Source: Acidimicrobiia bacterium (lineage in GTDB: Bacteria > Actinomycetota > Acidimicrobiia > Spongiisociales > UBA5794). From it: a stretch of DNA of 61,050 bases. The notes under the pieces were generated by a model. The model was not told where the DNA came from. It made no database searches and saw nothing but the letters and a program-made list of their open reading frames with translations. A program made the position numbers and the translations under genes. Below, piece after piece: positions 53,165 through 61,050 of this stretch. Where the stretch lies: NCBI GenBank assembly GCA_024762335.1, contig JANTHO010000008.1, positions 1 to 61,050 of the forward strand, given 5' to 3'. Numbering within the stretch: position 1 is the first letter of the stretch; every line of letters begins with the position of its first letter.

Positions 53165-53772
53165 TACGCCAGCGTGAACGGCGGGTACTCGTCGGTGAGC
53201 GCGACCGTCCATCCCCATGCCCTGGCCCACCAGCGCTGGTAGTTGAGGATGAACTGGTGGAGACCCAGCGGGAGGCTGCCCGTGAACAGAACGACGAAGT
53301 ACCCGATCCATGCGACGAGCACGACCCCGAAGCTCATCAGGAAGAGGATGATCAGGTGGGGGATCGCAGCGACCGAGCGGAGCAGAACGATGCCGAGGAT
53401 GGCCTGCAACATGCTCTGCGGCTCCGGCGCCGGATCGACATTCACGGTGACGGCGGACTCCAAATCGGTCCCATACGCCGGATAGACGTCGGTGATCCCG
53501 GTGAACCAGGCGACCGCCCGCGTCATCCATGCGAGGTACGTGATTTCGAGACTGCGGATGATGTCCGGCATGCGGCCGGTGAACGCGATGCCCCAGTATC
53601 CGATCCACGCCAGGATCTGGATCATGAGGCCGAAGAGGAACAGCAGCACGATGTGGGGGAGCAGCAAGATCAACTTGATGAAGACGATGCCGGAGGCGGC
53701 AAGCCACCGATTCCGCTCCTCGTCATCGACGGGGATGCTCACGGTTATCGGGTAGGTGGGGGCTCCGCTCAT
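53164..53772 (-). CDS. DUF4389 membrane protein with duplicated domain
   Basis: The 202-residue protein consists of two similar halves. Each has a pair of hydrophobic helices followed by a conserved turn (AWIGYWGIAFTGRMP, then AWIGYFVVLFTGSLP) and a Trp-rich helix before a YPAYG/YPPF motif. This is the DUF4389 duplication. No function is known. The stop codon touches the heptamer array at 53123. Confidence 0.82.
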   Translation of the reverse strand: MSGAPTYPITVSIPVDDEERNRWLAASGIVFIKLILLLPHIVLLFLFGLMIQILAWIGYWGIAFTGRMPDIIRSLEITYLAWMTRAVAWFTGITDVYPAYGTDLESAVTVNVDPAPEPQSMLQAILGIVLLRSVAAIPHLIILFLMSFGVVLVAWIGYFVVLFTGSLPLGLHQFILNYQRWWARAWGWTVALTDEYPPFTLA

Positions 53773-53806
53773 GGGACGGAACGGTACTCGATTCGTGTCC
53801 GTGTCG

Positions 53807-54586
53807 TTAGCCCCAGTGGTCCTCGCGATAGCGGAGCAACTCGTCTGGGAGGAGCCGGCGGGTGGAGTTGCCGATCCTCACGTAGAAGTCCGCCGTCCGC
53901 TTCCCTCCCGGCTCGTCCAGGAAGACGGGCCGGTCGGACGGTTCCACGTCGACGCGGCAGATATCGATGCCGTCGATAGGCTCGAATGTGACGGTGATGC
54001 GCGTCGCTGGAGTCTTGCCGAGCGTGCGTTGGATGTGATCGACGAGCCACAGTTGGAAGCGGTCGTGATCGGCGACCCTGCCGAGGCTCAGATCGTTGCT
54101 CAAACCGGTAGGGCTTCCGTCATCGGCGACTCCGATGATGAGGGTTCCGCCGTCGGCGTTCAAGAAACCGGCGACGGTCTTCGCGATGACCATCTCGATC
54201 TTCTCGTCGCGCTGTTTCGTATGTGTGTTCCATCTCGCCGTCTGCTTGAACTCAACGCGGTCGGTTTCGCCGCCCACAACGATCTCGGCAGCGTCCAGAC
54301 GTTCGGGTTGGCGGACGCCGAGACGATCCATCACGACGAGAACCAGGGCGAGGACGAGGACAGAACCGAGGATCGACCCCACGACCGTCCAGATGCTGAA
54401 GCCAAGGACCTCCCGATCGACACCGATCCAGTTGCCGATCATGGCGCCGAGACCCGACCCGACGATTCCGACGATCGTGGTCTCCGCCCATGTCAGGGGT
54501 TGGCGGCCGGGGATGATGACCCGGGCGAGCCACCCGAAGACGGTTCCGGCGACGAGGACGGCGAAGAACAGGAAAGCGATCTGCAT
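53807..54586 (-). CDS. Fusion of YeaQ/GlsB-like membrane domain and Schlafen-type AlbA domain
   Basis: The protein has 259 residues. The first 85 hold three transmembrane helices in the YeaQ/YmgE (transglycosylase-associated) pattern, with GWLARVIIPGRQ and GIVGSGLGAMIG. Residues about 105-255 form an AlbA_2 domain: VEFKQTAR, VAGFLNADGGTLIIGVADDGSPTGL and YVRIGNSTR. AlbA_2 domains bind nucleotides or nucleic acid and occur in regulators and defence proteins. A membrane-tethered version fused to YeaQ is unusual and no role can be assigned. Confidence 0.8.
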   Translation of the reverse strand: MQIAFLFFAVLVAGTVFGWLARVIIPGRQPLTWAETTIVGIVGSGLGAMIGNWIGVDREVLGFSIWTVVGSILGSVLVLALVLVVMDRLGVRQPERLDAAEIVVGGETDRVEFKQTARWNTHTKQRDEKIEMVIAKTVAGFLNADGGTLIIGVADDGSPTGLSNDLSLGRVADHDRFQLWLVDHIQRTLGKTPATRITVTFEPIDGIDICRVDVEPSDRPVFLDEPGGKRTADFYVRIGNSTRRLLPDELLRYREDHWG

Positions 54587-54647
54587 CGACCGGGAGAGTA
54601 GGGCGGGAGCGGAGCGACCGTATGATTGCTCTCCGCGGCCCGGACCG

Positions 54648-55664
54648 TCACACGATCTCTACGGTTCCCTCCCCGTCGATGATCCGCCCGATCACAGAAG
54701 CGTCGTGGTCGTACGAGTTGAAGCCTTTGATGAGACGATCGGCGTCATCCTCAGGGGCGATCGCGACGAACCCGATTCCCATGTTGAACGTGCGGAACAT
54801 CTCCTCGTCACTGATGCTTCCCAGGTCCTGCAGAACGGTGAAGACGTCGGGCACGGTCCAGCGTGAACGCTCAACGGCGGCGGCGGTTCCCTCAGGCAGG
54901 ATTCTGCCGATTCCCTGGGGGATGCCGCCGATCCTGATATGGGCGAGACCATGCGCCTCGGTTCGTGCAAGGGCGTTCACGACGGCGGGGGCATACACGA
55001 CCGACGGATCGAGCAGGGTCTCGGCGAACGTGCGATCCGATCCGGGGAACGGAGCGTCGAGGTCGAGTTGATCGACGATGAGTGCTCGAACGAGGGCGAA
55101 TCCGTCGGTCCGGAGGTTGGCGCTGTGCACGCCGATGACCACGTCGCCCGCCTCGATGCGGCTGTTGTCGATCTCGTCCCCGAGGTCCACGACCCCGATG
55201 GCGGTGGCCGTCAGACCGAAACGATCCCCGTCGATTACACCGGGGTGCTCCATGGTTTCGCCACCAAGGAGCGCTACGTCCGTCTCCGCACACGCGTCGG
55301 TGATCGATTCGAGCAGGATCTCGACGCGGTCGACGTCGAGGTATCCCACGGCGACGTAGTCGTGCATGGCAACCGGCATGGCTCCCGCTGCGGCCAGGTC
55401 GTCTGCGACCATGGCGAGAAGATCGTATCCGAGGCCTTCGACGAGGCCCGTGACCCGGGCGATCTCCGACTTGGTTCCCACACCGGCGGTTGCCACCACG
55501 AGTACCGGTTTGACGTAGCCGGGGGGAACCCTCAGGGCGGCGGCGAACCCTCCGAAGTCGGCAAGCACGTCATCGGTCCACGTCGACTCCAACCGCCATC
55601 CGATGCGGTCGACAAGTTCGGCTGATGTGTCGTCGTGTGCGTCTGCTCGGTAGATGATGCTCAT
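54648..55664 (-). CDS. purM: Phosphoribosylformylglycinamidine cyclo-ligase (AIR synthase)
   Basis: The 338-residue protein starts at the ATG at 55664. The ATP-binding loop reads VATAGVGTKSEIA; most PurM proteins have TDGVGTK, so Asp is replaced by Ala. DLLAMVADDLAAAGAMPVAMHDY, LLGGETMEHPG and HSANLRTDGFALVR follow the family order. It closes the imidazole ring in purine synthesis. No other purine genes are adjacent. The Asp-to-Ala change and VADD in place of VNDL are mild oddities. Confidence 0.88.
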   Translation of the reverse strand: MSIIYRADAHDDTSAELVDRIGWRLESTWTDDVLADFGGFAAALRVPPGYVKPVLVVATAGVGTKSEIARVTGLVEGLGYDLLAMVADDLAAAGAMPVAMHDYVAVGYLDVDRVEILLESITDACAETDVALLGGETMEHPGVIDGDRFGLTATAIGVVDLGDEIDNSRIEAGDVVIGVHSANLRTDGFALVRALIVDQLDLDAPFPGSDRTFAETLLDPSVVYAPAVVNALARTEAHGLAHIRIGGIPQGIGRILPEGTAAAVERSRWTVPDVFTVLQDLGSISDEEMFRTFNMGIGFVAIAPEDDADRLIKGFNSYDHDASVIGRIIDGEGTVEIV

Positions 55665-55778
55665 CGTTGTACGCCGAAGGGTACCGCTCTCGCGCATCGG
55701 CTTCGGGCACCTTCGAGATTCTCGTCGCCCACCCGGGCCGGTTCGATGGTTTAGTAGGTTGAGAGGCACGGAGGGACT

Positions 55779-56249
55779 GTGGAGTCCGATGAGCGTCAAG
55801 CATTTGTGCGATTCGTCAAGGAGACGGAACCTCGCCTCTCGTACGCTCTCGCGGCAGCGTACGGACTCGAAGTTGGAGCAGAGGCCACGGCGGATGCGCT
55901 GGCCTGGGCCTGGGAGCACTGGGATGCTCTCGAGCAGAAACGCAATCCCGCCGGATATCTGTACCGGGTCGGGCAGTCGAAGGCCCGTCGATACTGCCGT
56001 CCCAGAGTTCTCTTTCCCGAGGTTCCGGTGGCGGAGGTGCCATCCGTGGAGCCGGGTCTCACGAAATCTCTGGAGGCGCTGTCGAAGAATCAGCGGGTGG
56101 CCGTCGTGTTGATCCATGCCATGGGGTACAGCGAGCGGGAGGTGGCCGATCTACTCGGTATCTCCCGGTGGTCGGTGCGGACCCATGCCGACAGGGGCCT
56201 TCGCCGGATACAGAGCGCACTGGGGGTGAGCATCGATGTCGCTTCCTGA
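55779..56249 (+). CDS. Small ECF-like RNA polymerase sigma factor
   Basis: The 156-residue protein starts at a GTG. The region 2-like part (about 8-75) is weak: RFVKETEPRLSYALAAAYG, then WAWEHWDALEQKRNPAGYLYRVGQSKAR. Region 4 (about 93-145) is clear: LSKNQRVAVVLIHAMGYSEREVADLLGISRWSVRTH. It is short for an ECF factor. Its end overlaps the next gene by 14 bp, so the two are translationally linked and the partner is a candidate anti-sigma factor. Confidence 0.82.
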   Translation: MESDERQAFVRFVKETEPRLSYALAAAYGLEVGAEATADALAWAWEHWDALEQKRNPAGYLYRVGQSKARRYCRPRVLFPEVPVAEVPSVEPGLTKSLEALSKNQRVAVVLIHAMGYSEREVADLLGISRWSVRTHADRGLRRIQSALGVSIDVAS

Positions 56250-57177
56250 GACGCAACTGCGTGCGTACTTCGATGCCGGTGTCGAACGGATCACGGCTGA
56301 AGACGTCATCGCCGGATCTCGTGTGGCAGAACGGGGGATGGAGCCCCTGCGATCTTCGCGCAACCTGAAGCCGGCGTGGGCGGGGGTAGCGGCATTCGCC
56401 GTGACGCTCGTCGGTCTCGGGGGACTGGCATCGGTTCTGAGATTCGCACCGCAATTGACCGGGCAGACGGGAACGGGAGGCATCGAGATCGTGGAAGCCG
56501 GCGACGGGACGATCGGTGTCTGGCTGATCGCCGCGGTTGTGGCGGCCATCGCAGCGGCGATGAGCGTCTGGCTGGTCCGGCGATCGTCCGCGAGAGCACA
56601 GCACAGATATGACGAGGAACTCGACCAAGGAGGGGTGATGGTCATGGAAACCATCGAGAGAACAGATGTCGAATCGCAAGAATCAAAGAAGACCGCGCAT
56701 CGGGGCCGGTGGCCGATCGTCCTGATCGTTCTCCTCGCACTCGCCGTTGTGGGCCTCGTCGCCTGGATGGCGTTTGGGATGCGTCCGAACAGTCCGAACG
56801 CTGCACCACCGGAGATCACGCAACTGATCGATGACTACACCGCCGCATGGAACGCCTACGACGGAGAAGCCCTCGAAGCGCTGGTTTCACCGTACTACGA
56901 GGTCTCCTCGGGGCCGGGGATGAACGATTTGGACCTGGACCTGGAGGGTGTCCAGTCGAGCCTGTACCCAGAGATAGAGTCCTGGGGTTGGCACATCACC
57001 CACGAGGGGCCGTACTACGCCGTCGCCGGGGATGAACCCGGAAGTTGGCTCGTGTCGCTGGAGGGAAGCGTGGTCACCCGGGATGAAACCGACCACAACC
57101 AGATGTCGGTCCTCAAGGTCATTGCATCTCCAGAGGGCAAGTTGCTCGTACGCAAGCACTTGTTCGTTGGCGGCTGA
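56236..57177 (+). CDS. Membrane protein with candidate anti-sigma N terminus and NTF2-like C terminus
   Basis: The protein has 313 residues. The first 40 are cytoplasmic, and helices at about 48-68, 94-114 and 160-182 follow. Residues about 195-313 look like an NTF2/SnoaL-type fold (ITQLIDDYTAAWNAYDGEALEALVSPYYE). The overlap with the sigma gene suggests the N terminus binds that factor. The NTF2-like part would lie outside the membrane and might sense a ligand. No named family is recognised. Confidence 0.7.
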   Translation: MSLPETQLRAYFDAGVERITAEDVIAGSRVAERGMEPLRSSRNLKPAWAGVAAFAVTLVGLGGLASVLRFAPQLTGQTGTGGIEIVEAGDGTIGVWLIAAVVAAIAAAMSVWLVRRSSARAQHRYDEELDQGGVMVMETIERTDVESQESKKTAHRGRWPIVLIVLLALAVVGLVAWMAFGMRPNSPNAAPPEITQLIDDYTAAWNAYDGEALEALVSPYYEVSSGPGMNDLDLDLEGVQSSLYPEIESWGWHITHEGPYYAVAGDEPGSWLVSLEGSVVTRDETDHNQMSVLKVIASPEGKLLVRKHLFVGG

Positions 57178-57252
57178 TCGTCCAATACCCGTCCCCCCAA
57201 GCCTGCGCTCGGGGGGACGCGGGAGCGGGAGCGACGACGCAGGGGGGAATTG

Positions 57253-57281
57253 AACCGCCACTCCGGGTGAGAGTGGCGGTT
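57253..57281. terminator. Bidirectional terminator hairpin
   Basis: AACCGCCACTC (57253-57263) pairs perfectly with GAGTGGCGGTT (57271-57281) around a 7-nt loop, between convergent genes. A second stem, GTCCCCCC/GGGGGGAC, precedes it near 57194-57221. Confidence 0.7.
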
Positions 57282-57288
57282 CTGCTCG

Positions 57289-58137
57289 TCAGATCGGTGA
57301 GACCAGCAGGACCGCGGCGAGTTCGGCTGCCACGAAGGCAACGGCGATGGCAGTTCTGATCCCCACCGCGTTCGCCTTGCCGACCGCGAGCACCGACCAG
57401 AGGGCGGCGATCACGATGCCGGCGACGAACCCGCCGAGGTGGGCGAGGCCATCGATCCCCGGGGCGAGGCTGATGACGACGTTGATCGCCAGCAGCACGA
57501 ACAGTTGTGTGAACATCGATCGCCCGCCGGGGGTGTGGCGCATCTTCCATGCGACGAAGATCCATGCCCCGAACAACCCGAAGATGGCTCCGGATGCGCC
57601 GATGCTGACCTGATCGAGCGGGCCGAGCAGATAGGACGCGAGCCCGCCGGCCCCGGCCGCCGCGATGTAGAGCGCTGCGAAGGATGGTGAACCGACCTGT
57701 TGTTCCATACGCGGTCCGAACAGGTAGAGCGCATACATGTTGAACCCGATGTGGAGAAACGACCCGTGGAGGAGCGCTGCGGTGAAGATTCTCCACCAGT
57801 CGCCTGCGAGAATCAGCCAGTTGGCCTGTGCAAGCCAATTCGTGAGGGTGACATCCAGGCTCGGTGACATGAACCCGATGATGTAGATCGCAGCGGTGAT
57901 GGCCATGATCCCGAAGCTGACCGGTGCGGTCTGGAATGTCGGCTTGCCGTAGATCTGGCGGCCCTGGACCACGCGATGCCGGTCGCTCGGTGCGGCGCAC
58001 TCGGGGCAGAGTTGGCCGACGGCGTTGTCGTGGCTGCACTCGGCACAGATCGGCTTCCCACAGCGACTGCAGGACAAACCAGTGATCCGATCGGGATGCC
58101 GATAGCAGACGGGCACGGTGGTTTCGGGCTGTTCCAT
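57289..58137 (-). CDS. Rhomboid intramembrane serine protease with N-terminal zinc finger
   Basis: The protein has 282 residues. An N-terminal B-box-like zinc finger (CYRHPDR, CSRCGKPICAEC, CPEC) occupies about 11-50. Six or seven transmembrane helices follow. The catalytic Ser is in GASGAIFG, the catalytic His in GLAHLGGFVAG, and LLHGSFLHIGFNMYAL is the conserved HxxxN region. It cleaves membrane proteins within or near the bilayer. The anti-sigma factors in this window are possible substrates, but that is speculation. Confidence 0.92.
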   Translation of the reverse strand: MEQPETTVPVCYRHPDRITGLSCSRCGKPICAECSHDNAVGQLCPECAAPSDRHRVVQGRQIYGKPTFQTAPVSFGIMAITAAIYIIGFMSPSLDVTLTNWLAQANWLILAGDWWRIFTAALLHGSFLHIGFNMYALYLFGPRMEQQVGSPSFAALYIAAAGAGGLASYLLGPLDQVSIGASGAIFGLFGAWIFVAWKMRHTPGGRSMFTQLFVLLAINVVISLAPGIDGLAHLGGFVAGIVIAALWSVLAVGKANAVGIRTAIAVAFVAAELAAVLLVSPI

Positions 58138-58193
58138 ACCGGAGACAACCTACCGACCGACCGGCTCTAGTTCTCAACCGGTGTCCGGCGATT

Positions 58194-58220
58194 CGATTCT
58201 CAGAATTCTTCTGAGAATCG
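58194..58220. promoter_or_regulatory. 27-bp perfect palindrome upstream of the HNH gene
   Basis: The 12-bp arms CGATTCTCAGAA (58194-58205) and TTCTGAGAATCG (58209-58220) are exact complements around TTC. The site lies in the 217-bp gap between the divergent rhomboid and HNH genes. A dimeric regulator site or a recognition sequence for the HNH protein is possible. A second, weaker GC-rich hairpin (ACGCCGC/GCGGCGT) follows near 58293. Confidence 0.55.
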
Positions 58221-58354
58221 GTGCAGGAGAAGGGTTTTCTGTCACACCCGGCTGATACGTTGGGAGCATGTTGGAAGGGACATCGAGAGATTCATGGGAG
58301 ACGCCGCCGCATCGTCCTGCGGCGTAGGAGTCGATTCCGACGGGCCTCGATGAG

Positions 58355-59575
58355 ATGGCGCCGGGACCGATCCTGGGGGCGTTCCTGTCATCGATCGATC
58401 TCGACGCGTTGTCGGGGGTGAATCAGCTCGTGGTGTTGCGTGCCCAGCAGCGGCAGCTCTCGCATGACCAGGCCCGGCTACTGGCGACGATGGCATCGGT
58501 GGTCGACGCGGTAGCCGACGAATGCGAGATGGATCTGGACCATGCGATGGGTCTGGCCGACGCCGCCGATGCGGCAGCCACCGAGATCCGGGCGGCGTTG
58601 CTGCTGACGCGCCGGGCGGCGGATCGGGAGCTGGAGTTCGCCCTCGAGTTGCGTCGCAGACTCCCCCGGGTCCAGGCGGCCCTCGCATCGGGGCTGATCG
58701 ACCGACGGAGGGCCGGGATACTGGTCTGGGACACCCTTCACCTCGCGGTCGCCGAATCACGTGCCGTCGTCGAACAGGTTCTCGACGACGCTGCGGCGTT
58801 GACCACCGGCCAGCTCCGGGCCCGCATCCGACGTCTGTGCATGGCGGCCGATCCCGGTGAGGCTCGCCGGCGCTACGCCGCCGCCGTCGATTCCACGGAT
58901 GCAGGGACCGCGAACCTGACCGGGATGAACCTCCCCGCCGACAGGGTCGCCGAGATCCGAGACCGGATCGAACAGATCGCCCGCAGCCTGCGTGGTTCAG
59001 GCGAGACCCGCAGCATCGACCAGTTGCGCGCCGACGTGTATCTCGATCTGCTCGCCGGCACCGTGTCGGATCCGAAGTACGACACGGGACGGCGCGGCGT
59101 CATCGATCTTCAGCTCGACGTCGAAACGCTGGTCGAACTCGCCGACACGCCCGGCGAGTTGGCCGGCTACGGGCCGGTCATCGCCGACGTCGCCCGCCGG
59201 GTCGTCGCCGAGCACACCGGAGCCGAATGGCGCTACACGGTCACCAGCCCGGACTCCGGGGCGGTGATCGCCTGCGGAATCACGGGGCGCCGACCCGTCG
59301 CGGGACAGCGCCGGGCGGTCCAGACCCGGAACCCCACGTGTGTGTTCCCGGGATGTCGCATGCCCGCCACCCACTCCGACCTCGACCACCGCACCCCGCA
59401 CGCCCGGGGAGGCGACACCGCCGTCGACAACCTCGCACCGCTGTGCCGACACGATCACTGTGCCAAACACGCGTACGGCTGGACGTATCGAAGACTTCCG
59501 AACGACGACATCGAATGGACAAATCCCCTCGGACGGGCCACCGTCGTCCCGGCCGGTGGCAACCGATCTCCCTGA
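58355..59575 (+). CDS. DUF222-HNH endonuclease-domain protein (13E12-repeat type)
   Basis: The protein has 406 residues. The DUF222 helical region covers about 20-300. The C-terminal HNH domain has CVFPGCRMPATHSDLDHRT, then ARGGDTAVDNLAPLCRHDH, with zinc-binding Cys pairs and the DH pair. These proteins are abundant in actinobacteria, often in several copies. They are thought to be nucleases of mobile or selfish character; their substrate is unknown. Confidence 0.92.
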   Translation: MAPGPILGAFLSSIDLDALSGVNQLVVLRAQQRQLSHDQARLLATMASVVDAVADECEMDLDHAMGLADAADAAATEIRAALLLTRRAADRELEFALELRRRLPRVQAALASGLIDRRRAGILVWDTLHLAVAESRAVVEQVLDDAAALTTGQLRARIRRLCMAADPGEARRRYAAAVDSTDAGTANLTGMNLPADRVAEIRDRIEQIARSLRGSGETRSIDQLRADVYLDLLAGTVSDPKYDTGRRGVIDLQLDVETLVELADTPGELAGYGPVIADVARRVVAEHTGAEWRYTVTSPDSGAVIACGITGRRPVAGQRRAVQTRNPTCVFPGCRMPATHSDLDHRTPHARGGDTAVDNLAPLCRHDHCAKHAYGWTYRRLPNDDIEWTNPLGRATVVPAGGNRSP

Positions 59576-59601
59576 CCGCCGACGGGCGGTGCGATGTCCG
59601 C

Positions 59602-60882
59602 CTATCGGCCGATCCGGTCGAGGGCGCGAAACGCCAGCCCGCCGGCGCCGAGGAACCACGGATCTCCCCGGTAGTAGAAGCGGGTCGGGTGACGGAGGCC
59701 GAGGAACGGGCTGTCGTCGGTTGCGCCGCCGATGAGGTCGCCGACGTTGGTGCCGAGATAGGTGGCCAGGCTCATACCGTGTCCGCCGTATCCGACGGCG
59801 TACCAGACCCCATCGTCGGTGCGTCCGAGGTGTGGCATCAGGTCGAAGGTGGCGGCGAGCTTGCCTCCCCACACGTGCGTGATCTCAACTCCGGAGAGTT
59901 CCGGGAAGATCTCCCCGATCGCGGTCTGCATGCCGGCAGCGACCTCGGTGAGATCCAGATTCGGTGAGAGGTTCGGACGGCCCCCGAGGAGGAGACGATC
60001 ATCGTCGGAACGGCGGAAGTAGTTGAGGAAGCGGCGCTGCGTCCAGTAGACGCGGTTGCCGGGCAGCAGTCGATCCAGCGTTTCGGCGGGGAGCGGAACG
60101 GTCGCGACCATGTATGAGCCGATCGGCACGACCTGGCGTCGAACGGACGGGACGAGGTCCTTGGGTGTGTAACCGTTGGTCGCCAACAGGACGTCGCCGC
60201 TCCGCACGGCCCCCTTCGTCGTAGACACGACATACTCGTCCCCGACCCGGCGAATCCCGGTGACTTCGCAGCCTTCGATGATCGGGACACCGCGGCCGGC
60301 AACCGCTGCTGCGAGGCCGAAGTTGTACTTCGCCGGATCAACCGCCCCGTCGACTTCGCTGACGAGTGCGACGGTGAACAGATCGGAGCCGATGACGGAG
60401 TGCAGATCGTCGCCTTCGTAGACCGTCGTGTTGAAGCCGTACTTCTCGCGGAGCATCCCGGACGTCGCGTGGGCCTTGGCCCGGCTCGAATCGTGATAGC
60501 CGAGTGAAACGGCGCCGGCTCGCCGGAACCCGGCGTCGAAGCCATCTTCACGGATGATGCGTTCGGCGAGGTCGATCGCTTCGAGCGAAGCATCCCACAA
60601 GGCATGTGTCGTCTCGGATCCGTACCGCTTCTCGAGGGTGGCGAGGCCCGGCTTGAGACCGTAGTTGAGTTGACCGCCGTTGATCGCCGACGCGGCCGAA
60701 CCGATCTCCATAGCGTCGACCACGAGCACGGTCTTACCGAGATCGGCGAGGCGGCGGGCGGCGGTGAGACCCGTGACACCGGCGCCGATGATGACGGCGT
60801 CGAGGCGTTCTGTGGGGAGATCGTCGGCGGTGATCCCGGCGGGTTTGGGCGTGTTGTCGGTCCAGTAGGGAACGGTTTTCAT
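59602..60882 (-). CDS. DAO-family FAD-dependent oxidoreductase (gamma-glutamylputrescine-oxidase-like)
   Basis: The 426-residue protein starts at the ATG at 60882 behind AGGAG. An N-terminal YWTDNTPKP lead-in precedes the FAD motif VIIGAGVTGLTAARRL. SAASAINGGQLNYGLKPG is typical of DAO/PuuB enzymes. A late GVWYAVGYGGHGMSLATYLG segment also contacts FAD. It probably oxidises a primary or secondary amine. This fits the gamma-glutamylamine synthetase-like enzyme at 24226, though the two are far apart. Confidence 0.88.
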   Translation of the reverse strand: MKTVPYWTDNTPKPAGITADDLPTERLDAVIIGAGVTGLTAARRLADLGKTVLVVDAMEIGSAASAINGGQLNYGLKPGLATLEKRYGSETTHALWDASLEAIDLAERIIREDGFDAGFRRAGAVSLGYHDSSRAKAHATSGMLREKYGFNTTVYEGDDLHSVIGSDLFTVALVSEVDGAVDPAKYNFGLAAAVAGRGVPIIEGCEVTGIRRVGDEYVVSTTKGAVRSGDVLLATNGYTPKDLVPSVRRQVVPIGSYMVATVPLPAETLDRLLPGNRVYWTQRRFLNYFRRSDDDRLLLGGRPNLSPNLDLTEVAAGMQTAIGEIFPELSGVEITHVWGGKLAATFDLMPHLGRTDDGVWYAVGYGGHGMSLATYLGTNVGDLIGGATDDSPFLGLRHPTRFYYRGDPWFLGAGGLAFRALDRIGR

Positions 60883-60912
60883 GTGTCTCCTGGAACCTGG
60901 GTCCGGTCTATC

Positions 60913-60994
60913 AGTAGAGAGTAGAAAGTAGAAAGTAGAGAGTAGAAAGACCAGACGGGCCCCTCTTTCTACGTTGTACTTTCTACTTTCTACT
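60913..60994. repeat. Facing heptanucleotide repeat arrays
   Basis: Five AGTAGAR units (60913-60947) are followed after 19 bp by four inverted units (TTCTACG, TTGTACT, TTCTACT twice; 60967-60994). The two arrays can pair into a long stem. The right array includes the end of the next gene. Confidence 0.8.
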
Positions 60995-61050
60995 CCTCTC
61001 ATACACGACCTCGCCCAGGACCATCGTCATGTCCACGCTCGCGGCGAAGG
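60983..61050 (-). CDS. C-terminal end of an unidentified gene, possibly an amidohydrolase (partial)
   Basis: A minus-strand frame enters from the right edge and ends at the TAG at 60985-60983. The visible tail reads FAASVDMTMVLGEVVYERSRK. The VLGEVVYE ending resembles the last beta strand of chlorohydrolase-type amidohydrolases. The final codons fall inside the heptamer repeat, so the repeat appears to have changed the C terminus. Only 22 codons are visible. Confidence 0.4.
   Translation of the reverse strand, partial: FAASVDMTMVLGEVVYERSRK

Noticed and set aside
52202-53707. Long minus-strand frame opposite the DUF4349 gene
   Set aside because: No recognisable domain and it runs through the heptamer repeat; the plus-strand lipoprotein is clear.
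54648-55664. selD (selenophosphate synthetase), tempting because of the selenoprotein
   Set aside because: The motif order and GGETMEHPG/DYVAVG segments fit PurM, and the N-terminal Gly-rich Cys/Sec loop of SelD is missing.
57178-57288. tRNA gene in the GC-rich gap
   Set aside because: The stems are simple terminator hairpins; no cloverleaf or T-loop sequence is present.

Overview
The window is high-GC, gene-dense bacterial chromosome with many 1-14 bp start/stop overlaps. It carries lipoproteins with Thr-rich linkers, FAS1, SPW-repeat, DUF7144, DUF4349 and DUF222-HNH proteins, and several apparently leaderless starts. This mix suggests an actinobacterium, probably of the Acidimicrobiia type. 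That placement is inference from gene content; no rRNA or tRNA gene was seen.

Region 1 (1-9.2 kb) looks like a light/photo-oxidative-stress island. It opens with the last 22 codons of a heliorhodopsin, with the retinal-lysine motif intact. A divergent pair follows: a FAS1 lipoprotein and a CarH/LitR-type MerR regulator with the adenosylcobalamin photoreceptor motif Wx9EH. Next comes a translationally coupled trio of FAD oxidoreductase, DUF1365 and cyclopropane-fatty-acid-synthase-like methyltransferase, facing an SRPBCC-SDR-SRPBCC trio. An ECF sigma/anti-sigma pair closes the island, its promoter overlapped by an AT-rich palindrome. The set resembles LitR/LitS-controlled and furan-fatty-acid loci.

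Region 2 (9.2-19.3 kb) holds a lipase-like hydrolase and acyltransferase, a double-GAF histidine kinase, a Gfo/Idh/MocA oxidoreductase, a TupABC tungstate transporter, a block of strong hairpin repeats, a MobB-ModE fusion and a TetR regulator. Region 3 (19.3-34.6 kb) has an SPW-repeat protein, dxs, ppk2, a glutamine-synthetase-like/SDR/amidotransferase cluster, an RDD protein, an atypical P-type ATPase and several membrane proteins, including an HdeD-DUF389 fusion.

Region 4 (34.7-38.3 kb) is a zinc locus: znuC and zur on one strand, znuA and znuB on the other, around a Zur-box-like palindrome. Region 5 (38.3-49.2 kb) has a Thr-linker lipoprotein, a class V aminotransferase, an LCP protein, ilvD behind tandem palindromic repeats and a CAP-domain protein behind a structured leader. 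It also has a SelW-like selenoprotein with an in-frame UGA and a SECIS-like hairpin, an amidohydrolase, an inositol-monophosphatase-family enzyme, Lnt with Ser in place of the catalytic Cys, and two small Cys-rich proteins. Region 6 (49.2-61 kb) has a class III aminotransferase, a crotonase, mobA, DUF4349 and DUF4389 proteins, a YeaQ-AlbA fusion, purM, a second sigma factor with a membrane partner, a rhomboid protease, a DUF222-HNH protein and a DAO-family oxidase. It ends at the 3' tail of another gene.

The most interesting observations are the selenoprotein, which a standard reading truncates, and the heliorhodopsin/B12-photoreceptor/ECF/lipid-modification island. Tungstate uptake, Moco enzymes and selenium use together hint at W/Mo and Se oxidoreductases elsewhere in the genome.
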